A stretch of DNA of 41,741 nt, taken from positions 1 to 41,741 of the forward strand of contig CABQLM010000009.1 of assembly GCA_902465105.1 (NCBI GenBank). Direction: 5' to 3'. This document shows positions 17,428 through 25,852 of the stretch, piece by piece. The stretch's first letter is position 1. Each line of letters starts with the position of its first letter. A program made the translations under genes and the position numbers. Origin of the DNA: an uncultured Collinsella sp. GTDB taxonomy: Bacteria > Actinomycetota > Coriobacteriia > Coriobacteriales > Coriobacteriaceae. Under the pieces are notes generated by a model. The model saw only the letters and a list, made by a program, of their open reading frames with translations. It ran no database searches and was not told where the DNA came from.

Positions 17428-18344
17428 CTTTTGACCTATACGATGCCATCGACTCGTTCGTAGCCTATATTGCACGAGTCGAAGGGCTCGCCCCTAATAC
17501 GGTAACCTCCTATGTTTCGCGGTTGGAACGCTTTGCCGTGTGGTGCGAACGCGAAGGCGTCGATGCTCGCGTCGCCGACGCGCGGACCGTTCGCTCTTAT
17601 TTGTCCGAACTGTCTCGCGACCACATGGCGGCTCGTACCCTTGCGGCGCACCTGTCTGCCATTCGCTCCCTCTATCGGTGGATGGCAGCCGAGGGGATTG
17701 TTGAGGGCGATGCGGTCTCAGCGATTTCCTCGCCCAAGTTGCCGCGCAGTCTGCCCACCGTTCTGACGACCAAGCAAGTCGAGGCACTTCTCAAGGCGCC
17801 TGACACCTCGACACCTACGGGGCTGCGCGATGCGGCGATGATTGAGTTGCTCTGTGCCTCTGGTGCGCGCATCTCGGAGCTCGCGGCGCTTAATGTGGAG
17901 TCCGTCGCATGGTCCGAGCGAACGCTGCGACTTTGGGGTAAGGGGAGCAAGGAGCGCATCGTGCCCCTGTATCGCCGAGCTCTCGATGCGACCCGCCTCT
18001 ATATTGAAGAGGGGAGACCGGAGCTGCTTGCGCGGGCAAAGCGAAGCGATGGTGCGAACGGCATGCACCCGCTGTTTATCTCGGTACGAGGAAATCGCAT
18101 GAGTGCCGCCATGCTCAGGAAGCGGTTTCATATGCTCGCGACGCTTGCCGGAATTCCGGCAGATATTGCCCCGCACACAATGCGCCACACCTTTGCGACC
18201 GATTTGCTCGAGGGCGGCGCGGACCTGCGATCGGTTCAGGAGCTCTTGGGGCATGCGAGCTTGTCCACGACGCAGATCTACACGCATCTCACACCTGACC
18301 GGCTCAAGCGCGCCGTGAGCCTGGCTCATCCCCGCGGCGAGTAG
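17424..18344 (+). CDS. xerC: XerC-type tyrosine recombinase, non-canonical start
   Basis: Site-specific recombinase of the XerC/XerD family, expected to resolve chromosome dimers. Catalytic residues, numbered from 17424: Arg149 (SGARISEL), Lys173 (GKGSKER), His251 and Arg254 (HTMRHTF), His277 (LGHASL) and Tyr286 (IYTHLT). The N-terminal SAM-like domain, with the typical GLAPNTVTSYVSRLERF pattern, begins right after the trmFO stop, but the frame has no ATG, GTG or TTG before the TTG at 17523, which would delete the first 33 residues. GGAGG (17410-17414) and ATA at 17424, overlapping the trmFO stop as ATAG, suggest an AUA start and a 306-residue protein of normal length. Start confidence is moderate; identity is high. 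Confidence 0.85.
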   Translation: MAFDLYDAIDSFVAYIARVEGLAPNTVTSYVSRLERFAVWCEREGVDARVADARTVRSYLSELSRDHMAARTLAAHLSAIRSLYRWMAAEGIVEGDAVSAISSPKLPRSLPTVLTTKQVEALLKAPDTSTPTGLRDAAMIELLCASGARISELAALNVESVAWSERTLRLWGKGSKERIVPLYRRALDATRLYIEEGRPELLARAKRSDGANGMHPLFISVRGNRMSAAMLRKRFHMLATLAGIPADIAPHTMRHTFATDLLEGGADLRSVQELLGHASLSTTQIYTHLTPDRLKRAVSLAHPRGE

Positions 18345-18399
18345 CCTTTCGCGGCCGGGGACTTCGACGCACATTCAGGTGTGTGGTTTTGATTGCGGG

Positions 18400-18428
18400 T
18401 TGGCAGGAAGAGGCAATCCTGCTATCAT
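18400..18428 (+). promoter_or_regulatory. rpsB-tsf promoter
   Basis: TTGGCA (18400-18405), 17-base spacer, TATCAT (18423-18428). It predicts an unusually long leader of about 135 bases before rpsB. Confidence 0.65.
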
Positions 18429-18489
18429 TCATCGGGTTGCTTCACGGCAACAGGTTTTTATCACGCACGCGCGGCTACTTCATACCGTG

Positions 18490-18566
18490 GTGCTCGGGCT
18501 TTGGTAGCACATGTCCGGGTTGGTTTTGGAGGATGACCCCGCGCGGAGGCAAACCACAGGAGGTTT
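18490..18566 (+). promoter_or_regulatory. Structured rpsB leader
   Basis: The leader contains GTGCT/AGCAC (18490-18510) and, next to the start codon, AAACC/GGTTT (18551-18566), whose loop and 3' arm include the Shine-Dalgarno AGGAGG. Partial masking of the ribosome-binding site would fit S2 feedback control, but this is inference. Confidence 0.4.
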
Positions 18567-18569
18567 AAC

Positions 18570-19298
18570 ATGGCTACCAAGATTAATATCCGTACCCTTC
18601 TCGAGGCCGGCTGCCACTTCGGTCACCAGACCCGTCGCTGGAACCCCAAGATGAAGCCGTTCATCTTTGGTGAGCGCAACGGCATCTACATCCTCGATCT
18701 CAAGCAGACCATCCTTGACGCCGATCAGGCCTACACCTTCGTCAAGAATGTCGCCAAGGGCGGTAACGTGCTGTTCGTCGGCACCAAGAAGCAGGCTCAG
18801 GAGGCCGTCAAGAACGCTGCTGAGCGCGCCAACATGCCTTACATCAACCAGCGTTGGCTCGGCGGTATGCTGACCAACTTCGTCACCATCCGCTCCCGCA
18901 TCAACCGCATGGAGGAGCTCGAGGCCATGGTCGAGGACGGCCGCATGGCTGTTCTGCCCAAGAAGGAGCAGGCAGTGCTCGGCAAGGAGCTCGCCAAGCT
19001 CCAGACCAACCTCGGTGGCGCCCGCGATATGAAGGGTCTGCCCCAGGCTCTCTTCGTCATCGACACCAAGCGCGAGGAGAACGCCATCAAGGAGGCTCAG
19101 CGCCTGAACATCCCCGTCGTCGCTCTGATCGACACCAACTCCGATCCCGACGAGGTCGAGTACGGCATCCCCTGCAACGATGACGCTATCTCCGCTGTCA
19201 CCCTTATGTGTGAGCTCATGGCTGATGCCTGCCTCGCCGGCTCTGGCAAGGAGCAGGTCTCCGAGGCCGAGATGGCCGCTGAGCCCAAGGCCGAGTAA
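18570..19298 (+). CDS. rpsB: 30S ribosomal protein S2
   Basis: S2 binds late in assembly at the back of the small subunit and helps recruit S1 or mRNA. The 242-residue protein shows [44 protein letters not shown] and the [20 protein letters not shown] segment, all diagnostic. AGGAGG sits close upstream of the ATG. The gene is followed by tsf after 45 bases, the near-universal rpsB-tsf arrangement. The C-terminal tail is short and rich in Glu/Ala. Confidence 0.98.
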   Translation: MATKINIRTLLEAGCHFGHQTRRWNPKMKPFIFGERNGIYILDLKQTILDADQAYTFVKNVAKGGNVLFVGTKKQAQEAVKNAAERANMPYINQRWLGGMLTNFVTIRSRINRMEELEAMVEDGRMAVLPKKEQAVLGKELAKLQTNLGGARDMKGLPQALFVIDTKREENAIKEAQRLNIPVVALIDTNSDPDEVEYGIPCNDDAISAVTLMCELMADACLAGSGKEQVSEAEMAAEPKAE

Positions 19299-19343
19299 AT
19301 CAGTCCTATTTAAGTCTTTTTCATCTCTTTGAAAGGAACCACA

Positions 19344-20213
19344 ATGGCCCAGATTACCGCCGCTATGGTCAAGCAGCTCCGCGAGATGACCGACTCCCCG
19401 ATGATGGAGTGCAAGAAGGCTCTCGTCGAGGCTGACGGCGACATGGACGCCGCTGTTGACGTTCTGCGCAAGAACGGCCTCGCCAAGGCTGCTAAGAAGG
19501 CTGGCCGCGAGACGAACGAGGGCGCTGTCGCCGCGTTCGTCTCCGAGGACGGCAAGACCGGCGCTCTGCTCGAGCTCTCCTGCGAGACCGACTTCGTTGG
19601 CTCCAACGCCAAGTTCACCGGCTTTGCTTCCAAGGTCGCCGAGGTTGTCGCCACCACCGAGCCGGCTGACGTCGAGGCTCTGCTCGAGAAGCCGATGGGC
19701 GAGGAGACCGTTTCCTCCGAGCTCACCGAGATGATTCACATCATGGGCGAGAACATGAAGATCTCCCGCTTCGCCGCACGCAAGGCCGAGAACGGCGCTC
19801 TCGCTTCTTACATCCACATGGGTGGTAAGATCGGCGTCCTCGTCGAGTTTGCTTTCGAGAAGGCAGAGACCGCTCAGGCTGAGTCCTTCAAGACCTTTGC
19901 CCACGACGTTGCACTTCAGGTTGCCGCCGTCGCCCCGATCTGCGCTACCCGCGATCAGGTTCCGGCTGAGACCGTCGAGCACGAGAAGCAGATCTACATG
20001 GCTCAGGCTGCCGAGTCCGGCAAGCCCGAGGCCATCCAGGAGAAGATGGCTGTTGGCCGTCTGGAGAAGTTCTACAAGCAGTCCGTGCTCACCGAGCAGG
20101 AGTTCATCAAGGACAGCTCCCTCACCATCAAGAAGTACGCTGAGCAGGTCTCCAAGGAGCTCGGCGATACCATTACCGTCGTTGCCTTCGACCGTCTGGT
20201 CCGTGGCGAGTAA
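19344..20213 (+). CDS. tsf: Elongation factor Ts
   Basis: Guanine-nucleotide exchange factor that recycles EF-Tu from GDP to GTP form. The UBA-like N-terminus contains the conserved VKQLREMTDSPMMECKKAL segment, followed by RETNEGAV and the SCETDFVGSN motif that contacts EF-Tu; the C-terminal domain includes ALQVAAVAP and QSVLTEQEFIKD. ATG 19344 is chosen because AAAGGA (19332-19337) lies six bases upstream; an upstream in-frame start at 19329 overlaps that site. 289 residues is the normal length. A strong terminator ends the rpsB-tsf unit. Confidence 0.98.
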   Translation: MAQITAAMVKQLREMTDSPMMECKKALVEADGDMDAAVDVLRKNGLAKAAKKAGRETNEGAVAAFVSEDGKTGALLELSCETDFVGSNAKFTGFASKVAEVVATTEPADVEALLEKPMGEETVSSELTEMIHIMGENMKISRFAARKAENGALASYIHMGGKIGVLVEFAFEKAETAQAESFKTFAHDVALQVAAVAPICATRDQVPAETVEHEKQIYMAQAAESGKPEAIQEKMAVGRLEKFYKQSVLTEQEFIKDSSLTIKKYAEQVSKELGDTITVVAFDRLVRGE

Positions 20214-20236
20214 ATAAGCTCTTGTAGCTGGTAATG

Positions 20237-20271
20237 AGCAGGCTGTGGGTTTTACTCACAGCCTGCTTTTT
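20237..20271 (+). terminator. Terminator after tsf
   Basis: AGCAGGCTGTG (20237-20247) pairs perfectly with CACAGCCTGCT (20257-20267), followed by TTTTT. A strong intrinsic terminator. Confidence 0.92.
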
Positions 20272-20330
20272 CATGGCTCTGAGCAGACCCTTTGATATCA
20301 TATTGAGAGTCTAATTAAAGGAGGATCGCT

Positions 20331-21053
20331 TTGTCCGACATCCGATATAAACGCGTGCTTCTTAAGCTTTCCGGCGAAGCACTGATGGGCGACGGTCACT
20401 ATGGCATCGACCCCAAGGTTACCGACCACCTTGCCAAGCAGGTCAAGGAGTTGCTCGCCGTTGGCCATGAGGTCGGCGTCGTTGTCGGCGGCGGCAATAT
20501 TTTCCGCGGCATGGCCGGCGCTGCCGGTGGCATGGAGCGTGCCCAGGCCGACTATATGGGCATGCTTGCAACAGTCATGAATGCGCTTGCGCTTCAGGAT
20601 GCCTTCGAGCACAACGATGTCCCCTGCCGCGTGATGAGTGCCATTCAGATGAACGAGATTTGCGAGCCCTATATTCGTCGTCGCGCCATCAACCACCTTT
20701 CCAAGGGCAACGTTGTCATTTTTGCCGCCGGTTCGGGCAATCCGTACTTTACGACCGACACCGCCGCGGCTCTTCGCGCCTGTGAGATCGGCGCCGAGAT
20801 TCTGATTAAGGCCACCAAGGTCGACGGCATTTACGATAAGGATCCTGTCAAGTGCGACGATGCTGTACGTTTTGACAAGATTACCTATCATGAGGTGCTC
20901 GTTCGCGGCCTGCAGGTTATGGATTCCACGGCTACGGCCCTGTGCCAGGACAACCGTATGCCTATTTTGGTCCTCAACATTGATGGCGAGGACACTGTCA
21001 AGTGCGCGCTTTCGGGTGAGCCCGTCGGTACGCTCGTGTATCAGGAGGATTAA
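20331..21053 (+). CDS. pyrH: Uridylate kinase
   Basis: Phosphorylates UMP to UDP; bacterial PyrH is a hexameric amino-acid-kinase-fold enzyme, unrelated to eukaryotic UMP kinase. The 240-residue product shows [13 protein letters not shown] (8-20), [10 protein letters not shown] (about 55-65), the [21 protein letters not shown] segment in two parts, and [10 protein letters not shown]. The start is TTG, supported by AAAGGAGGA a few bases upstream. It heads a run of tightly packed genes down to proS. PyrH makes UDP from the UMP produced by the pyr operon at 33-38 kb. Confidence 0.97.
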   Translation: MSDIRYKRVLLKLSGEALMGDGHYGIDPKVTDHLAKQVKELLAVGHEVGVVVGGGNIFRGMAGAAGGMERAQADYMGMLATVMNALALQDAFEHNDVPCRVMSAIQMNEICEPYIRRRAINHLSKGNVVIFAAGSGNPYFTTDTAAALRACEIGAEILIKATKVDGIYDKDPVKCDDAVRFDKITYHEVLVRGLQVMDSTATALCQDNRMPILVLNIDGEDTVKCALSGEPVGTLVYQED

Positions 21054-21055
21054 TC

Positions 21056-21592
21056 ATGGCAGAGAACATCACCGCCCACATGGACAAGTCGCTCGAGTCC
21101 CTCAAGCACAACTTCTCCAAGGTCCGCACCGGCCGCGCCAACGCCAACATTTTGTCCGATATCACGGTCGATTACTACGGTGTTCCCACGCCGGTCACCC
21201 AGGTTGCCGCCGTTAAGACTCCCGAGGCCCACATGCTGCTCATCGAGCCCTGGGACAAGGCGCTCGTCAACGCCATTGTGAAGGCCATCAGCGCTTCCGA
21301 TCTGGGCATTACTCCCAATTCCGATGGTACCGTCGTGCGTCTGCCGTTCCCGGCTCCCACCGAGGAGCGTCGTCGCGATCTCGTCAAGGAGTGCCGTGAG
21401 TACGCCGAGCAGGCTAAGGTTTCCATTCGTAACATCCGTCGCGACTTTAACAATAAGCTCGAGCGTGATGAGGAGCTGACCGAGGACGATGTCCGTCGCG
21501 AGCAGGCCAAGGTCCAGAAGCATACCGACGAGTATGTTGCCAAGGTCGAGGAGCTTCTGAAGGAAAAAGAAGCCGAGGTCATGGAGATCTAA
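21056..21592 (+). CDS. frr: Ribosome recycling factor
   Basis: With EF-G, splits the post-termination ribosome complex. The protein is recognised by FSKVRTGRANANIL near the N-terminus, VDYYGVPTPVTQVA, PWDKALVNAIVKAI, the NSDGTVVRLPFP strand and the coiled-coil RRDLVKECREYAEQAKVSIR region. 178 residues is close to the usual 185. It begins two bases after pyrH, with AGGAGG inside the end of pyrH, so the two are translationally linked, the usual pyrH-frr pairing. Confidence 0.97.
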   Translation: MAENITAHMDKSLESLKHNFSKVRTGRANANILSDITVDYYGVPTPVTQVAAVKTPEAHMLLIEPWDKALVNAIVKAISASDLGITPNSDGTVVRLPFPAPTEERRRDLVKECREYAEQAKVSIRNIRRDFNNKLERDEELTEDDVRREQAKVQKHTDEYVAKVEELLKEKEAEVMEI

Positions 21593-21593
21593 G

Positions 21594-22388
21594 GTGCAAT
21601 ACGACGAGAATAAACTGGTCGAGTACTTTGCCGACGCCCCTGCGGGCGTCGGTTTTTCCGACCTTGACCTCAATAAGATCCCGCATCATATTTCGTGCAT
21701 CATGGACGGCAACGGCCGTTGGGCCACGGCGCGCGGTCTCGCCCGTACCGAGGGTCACAAGGCCGGTATCGTCTCTCTGCGCGAGATTATTACCGCATGT
21801 GTGCGCCTGGGCGTCGACGTGCTTTCGGCCTATGCGTTTTCTACCGAAAACTGGAATCGCCCGCAGCACGAAGTCAACGTTCTGATGCACCTGTTTGCCA
21901 AGACGTTTATCGATGAGCTGCCGCTGCTTAAGCGCGAGAATGTTCGCGTTGTCTTTTTGGGCGATATTTCCGCGCTGCCCAAGAAGACCCGCGACGTCTT
22001 TGAGCGCGGCCTTGCCGAGTGCGCCGACCATACCGGTATGACGCTGGCGCTCGCCGTTAACTATGGTGCCCGTTCCGAGATTACTCGCGCTGCCCGTCAG
22101 CTCGCTTTCGATGCGGCTGCCGGTAAGATTGACCCCGCCGCAATTGATGACGATATGGTGGCGTCGCACCTGTACACCGCCGGGTTGCCCGATCCAGAGC
22201 TTGTGATTCGCACTTCCGGTGAACTTCGCCTTTCGAACTATTTGCTGTGGCAGGTTGCCTATTCAGAGTTTTATGTCACCGATACCTATTGGCCCGATTT
22301 TGATCGTTGGGGCCTTGTCGACGCCATTTTGGCATACCAGGGTCGCGACCGTAGGTTTGGTGGACTGAGCAAGACCGAGGAGGCTTAA
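21594..22388 (+). CDS. uppS: Isoprenyl transferase (undecaprenyl diphosphate synthase)
   Basis: Cis-prenyltransferase condensing isopentenyl diphosphate onto farnesyl diphosphate to make the lipid carrier for cell-wall synthesis. The catalytic Asp38 lies in CIMDGNGRWA; other family motifs are GHKAG (54-58), YAFSTENWNRP, VNYGARSEI and the RTSGELRLSNYLLWQ segment. A GTG start directly follows the frr stop with one base between. The N-terminal 25 residues precede the conserved core. Length is 264 residues. It works with dxr and ispG of the same run, which supply its substrates. Confidence 0.96.
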   Translation: MQYDENKLVEYFADAPAGVGFSDLDLNKIPHHISCIMDGNGRWATARGLARTEGHKAGIVSLREIITACVRLGVDVLSAYAFSTENWNRPQHEVNVLMHLFAKTFIDELPLLKRENVRVVFLGDISALPKKTRDVFERGLAECADHTGMTLALAVNYGARSEITRAARQLAFDAAAGKIDPAAIDDDMVASHLYTAGLPDPELVIRTSGELRLSNYLLWQVAYSEFYVTDTYWPDFDRWGLVDAILAYQGRDRRFGGLSKTEEA

Positions 22389-22390
22389 TC

Positions 22391-23266
22391 GTGTCCGATC
22401 GTCCTAAGGCGTCTGCTCCTAAGGCGCCTGCCGCCAAGAACGGCGCGACTGCGACTTCGTGGCTGGCAGGTTTTATCACCCGTGCCGCCGCAGGTATCGT
22501 CTACGCCGTCGTATTTATCCTATGCTTGGTTTTGGGTCTTGTCCCCACTGCCATTTTTGTCTCCGTCATGAGCGGCCTGTGCTGCTACGAGTTTTTCCGC
22601 ATGACGCGGCTCGATGGCAAGGTGGCCAACGAGCACCTGGGCATTATCGCCGCCGTGCTCTTTCCGCTATCGGCCCTAGGCGATTCGCTTCTGCTGAATG
22701 CCCTGCTGTTTGCTCTGATGCTTGCGGTGGGCATTTGGTATGTCTGGTCGCCGCGCACCCGTATCTCGGATGTAGCCGTGACACTTATGGGTCCCATCTA
22801 CACCGGTTTTATGCTGTCGGCTATCGTGCTGCTGCGCGACGCGGTGCCGGGCTTCCCCGGCGCGCTGCTGTCCGTTGGCGTTTGTGCGTCCCTGTGGCTC
22901 TCCGATTCGTTTGCCTACATCGTGGGCAGCCGTATCGGCAAACACAAGATGGTCCCCAAGATCTCTCCAAAAAAGAGCTGGGAGGGCTTTGTCGGTGGCA
23001 TTCTGGGCTCGGTGCTCATTTGGCTTATCCTGTGGGCTACGCACTTCTACAGGCTGAGCCTGCCCTATGCACTGCTCTGCGGCGTTGTCGTGTCCATCCT
23101 GGGCGTTATCGGCGATCTCATCGAGTCCCGTATCAAGCGCGGCGTGGGCGTCAAGGATTCCGGCAACCTGATTCCGGGTCACGGCGGCATGCTCGATCGT
23201 AGCGACTCGCTTATCTTTGGCTGCATTACCGCTCAGCTGCTGCTGATGATCGGGGGCGTGCTGTAA
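22391..23266 (+). CDS. cdsA: Phosphatidate cytidylyltransferase
   Basis: Makes CDP-diacylglycerol from phosphatidate and CTP, the branch point for membrane phospholipids. A basic, Ala/Pro-rich cytoplasmic N-terminus (1-24) is followed by multiple hydrophobic segments (about seven or eight). The C-terminal signature is SDSFAYIVGSRIGKHKM with ISPKKSWEG, then GVKDSGNLIPGHGGMLDR. The GTG start has GGAGG seven bases upstream. The stop overlaps the dxr start (TAATG). 291 residues is normal. Confidence 0.95.
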   Translation: MSDRPKASAPKAPAAKNGATATSWLAGFITRAAAGIVYAVVFILCLVLGLVPTAIFVSVMSGLCCYEFFRMTRLDGKVANEHLGIIAAVLFPLSALGDSLLLNALLFALMLAVGIWYVWSPRTRISDVAVTLMGPIYTGFMLSAIVLLRDAVPGFPGALLSVGVCASLWLSDSFAYIVGSRIGKHKMVPKISPKKSWEGFVGGILGSVLIWLILWATHFYRLSLPYALLCGVVVSILGVIGDLIESRIKRGVGVKDSGNLIPGHGGMLDRSDSLIFGCITAQLLLMIGGVL

Positions 23267-24453
23267 TGGCATTTCAGACGACGTACGGTTCCGATGGCCG
23301 TCTGCGTGTTGCAATTTTGGGCTGTACGGGTTCTATTGGCTCGCAGGCGCTCGATGTTTGTCGGCAGCACGCCGATCGTCTACAGGTGACGGCGCTTTCT
23401 GTTAATTCCAGTACTTCTGAGCTCGTTGCGGTTGCTCGTGAGTTTTCGGTTCCGGCTGTTGCCGTGGCCGATGATGCTCATGGGGATGACGCCGTGCTGC
23501 AAGAGCTTCCGGAGGGTACCGAGCTTGGTATTGGCGCTCGGGCCGTTTGCGAGCTTGCGCGACGCGATGATGTCGACTGTGTGCTCGTGGCCATTGTGGG
23601 TGCGGCTGGTCTTGAGGCAAGTCATGCAGCCTTGACCTCGAATAAGCGCCTTGCCCTTGCCAATAAAGAGTCGCTCGTCGTCGGCGGTGACCTGCTGATG
23701 CCGTTGGCACAACCCGGTCAGCTTATTCCTGTCGACTCCGAACACTCGGCCATTTACCAGTGCTATCTGGGGGAAAATCCGCGCGAGGCCCACTGTATTT
23801 GGCTTACCTGTTCGGGTGGTCCCTTCTTTGGTCGTACGCGCGACGAGCTCGATCGCGTGACACGCGCCGATGCGCTGGCACATCCCACGTGGTCCATGGG
23901 TGCTAAGATCACGATCGACTCCGCTACCCTCATGAACAAGGGCCTGGAGCGTATCGAGGCGATGCACCTGTTCGGTTGCGACCTCGACTTTATCAACGTG
24001 GTCGTGCAGCGCCAGTCTAAGATCCACTCGATGGTCGAGTATGCGGACGGTTCCGTGATGGCGCACCTGGGCGCCTCCGATATGCGCATTCCCATTCAGT
24101 TTGCCTTCTCGTATCCTGAGCGTTGGGATACTCCGGCGCCTCGTCTCGATTTTCGTAAGCTGGGGCAGCTCACTTTTGATGCCGCCGATACGGACACGTT
24201 CCGCTGCCTGGCGCTGGCAGAGCGTGCCGGCAAGACGGGCGGCACCATGCCGTGCGTGCTTAATGCGGCCAACGAGGTCGCGGTCGACGCGTTCTTACGC
24301 GACCGCTGTAGCTTTACCGATATCGACCGCGTTGTGGAATCCTGCATGGATGCGCATGACACGCAGACGGCTACCTCATTTGAGCAGCTTCGCGGCATCG
24401 ATGCATGGGCGCGCGAAAAGGCCACGCTGGCGCTCGCCGCAACCCGTTCCTAA
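23266..24453 (+). CDS. dxr: 1-deoxy-D-xylulose 5-phosphate reductoisomerase
   Basis: Second enzyme of the MEP isoprenoid pathway, converting DXP to MEP with NADPH and a divalent metal. The NADPH-binding GCTGSIGSQALD lies at 19-30; LANKESLVVGG, VDSEHSAI (metal and substrate contacts), CSGGPF and the MNKGLE segment are all present. It shares one base with the end of cdsA. 395 residues is standard. Together with ispG two genes downstream it indicates that this organism uses the MEP route. Confidence 0.97.
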   Translation: MAFQTTYGSDGRLRVAILGCTGSIGSQALDVCRQHADRLQVTALSVNSSTSELVAVAREFSVPAVAVADDAHGDDAVLQELPEGTELGIGARAVCELARRDDVDCVLVAIVGAAGLEASHAALTSNKRLALANKESLVVGGDLLMPLAQPGQLIPVDSEHSAIYQCYLGENPREAHCIWLTCSGGPFFGRTRDELDRVTRADALAHPTWSMGAKITIDSATLMNKGLERIEAMHLFGCDLDFINVVVQRQSKIHSMVEYADGSVMAHLGASDMRIPIQFAFSYPERWDTPAPRLDFRKLGQLTFDAADTDTFRCLALAERAGKTGGTMPCVLNAANEVAVDAFLRDRCSFTDIDRVVESCMDAHDTQTATSFEQLRGIDAWAREKATLALAATRS

Positions 24454-24477
24454 CAATAAGGATTGCTTTTTCGATTT

Positions 24478-25839
24478 ATGGATACTGTTTTGAGCGTTCT
24501 CTCATCGGTCTTTTGGGGCCTTCTGATGCTTTCCGTCCTCGTGTTTTTGCACGAGGGCGGCCACTTTTTGGCCGCGCGTGCCTGCGGTGTCCGTGTGACC
24601 GAGTTCTTTTTGGGCCTGCCGTGCCGTTTTGACATCCATCACACGTCGCGTCGCATCGGAACAAAGTTTGGCGTGACGCCGCTGCTTCTGGGCGGCTATG
24701 CTGCCATCTGCGGCATGGATCCCACTGACGTCTCGTGTGCCGATCGCGTGCTCGCGGCCATCTATCGTCACGGTCGCGTGACCGTGGCCGACCTTTCCGC
24801 CGAGTTGGAACTGCCCGAGGAGGATGTGCTCGAGGCTTGCGTCTTGCTTTTGGGCTGGGGTTCCATCGCTCCCTGGTACGAGGAGTGGGAGAAACCCTCG
24901 CCGAGTTATTACCCCACCAAGTACCAGACGCTGCCGCGCGATGAGGCGGGCTACACCACCTTTGACGGGCGTCGGTTTGATCGCGAGCATGCGACCTCTG
25001 AGGGCGACGTATGGGAGTTGCCGTGCGATAAGGCCGAGTTCCTTGCGCAAGAGCGCTCGCACACCTATCTTGGCCAGGGTTTTCTCAAGCGCGCCTTTAT
25101 GTTGCTCGCCGGCATTGTCGTCAATATCCTGACGGGCTATTTGCTCCTTATGAGCATCTATTCCATTGCGGGTGTCACCGTGCCGATGGATACCAACGTA
25201 ATTGGTCAGGTTGACGAGGGGTCTATTGCCGCCAAGGCGGGTATCGAGGCCGGTGATGCTATTCTTTCGGTTGACGGTGTCTCATGTTCCACTTGGATGG
25301 ACGTCTACGATGCCATTGGCAAGGCCGCCGGCAAGGACGATATTGCCATTGAGTATCAGCGCGATGGCAAGCATCTTTCGACCTCGGTTGCGCTCAAGGA
25401 GGACGAGCGTTTGGGCGTTTATGCCTCTACGCAGGTGGTCCATTTGGATCCCATTACATCGGCGCGCCTGTCGTTCTCCTATGTTCAACAGACTGCCGAG
25501 GGCGTTATGCGCCTGCTGCAGCCGCAACATACGATGGAGGTTCTCGATCAGTCCACCTCGATTGTGGGCATTAGCGTCATGTCTTCTCAGGCGGCGGCAG
25601 CCGGCCCCGCGACGTTCTTGACGTTTGCCGCGCTCATCTCGTTCTCGCTCGGCTTTATGAACCTGATGCCCATCCCGCCGCTCGATGGCGGTAAGCTGGT
25701 TATCGAGATCATTCAGAAGGTTGCGGGCCGCGAGTTGCCGCTCAAGGTTCAAACGATTGTGAGCTATGTGGGCATCGCGCTCTTTGTGCTGCTGTTTATC
25801 TACATGCTTCGTTCCGACATCCTTCGATTTATTTTGTAG
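24478..25839 (+). CDS. rseP: RseP-type site-2 (M50) metalloprotease with an inserted domain
   Basis: Intramembrane zinc protease that cuts membrane-bound anti-sigma factors or signal-peptide remnants. Zinc ligands are His25 and His29 with catalytic Glu26 (HEGGH in the first helix), and the distal NLMPIPPLDGG motif supplies Asp403. A single PDZ domain spans about 238-310. Between LLGGY (70-74) and the second helix (202-222) lies about 125 residues instead of the usual 30-40; its first half (about 88-135) looks like a winged helix-turn-helix. ATG 24478 gives 453 residues; the Shine-Dalgarno AAGGA is unusually distant (15 bases), and a TTG at 24463 overlaps it. Confidence 0.9.
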   Translation: MDTVLSVLSSVFWGLLMLSVLVFLHEGGHFLAARACGVRVTEFFLGLPCRFDIHHTSRRIGTKFGVTPLLLGGYAAICGMDPTDVSCADRVLAAIYRHGRVTVADLSAELELPEEDVLEACVLLLGWGSIAPWYEEWEKPSPSYYPTKYQTLPRDEAGYTTFDGRRFDREHATSEGDVWELPCDKAEFLAQERSHTYLGQGFLKRAFMLLAGIVVNILTGYLLLMSIYSIAGVTVPMDTNVIGQVDEGSIAAKAGIEAGDAILSVDGVSCSTWMDVYDAIGKAAGKDDIAIEYQRDGKHLSTSVALKEDERLGVYASTQVVHLDPITSARLSFSYVQQTAEGVMRLLQPQHTMEVLDQSTSIVGISVMSSQAAAAGPATFLTFAALISFSLGFMNLMPIPPLDGGKLVIEIIQKVAGRELPLKVQTIVSYVGIALFVLLFIYMLRSDILRFIL

Positions 25840-25852
25840 GGGAGTGTTTGGT

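Noticed and set aside
17424..18344. Integrase of a prophage or mobile element
   Set aside because: No phage genes, attachment-site repeats or composition change nearby; length and position after trmFO fit the housekeeping XerC.
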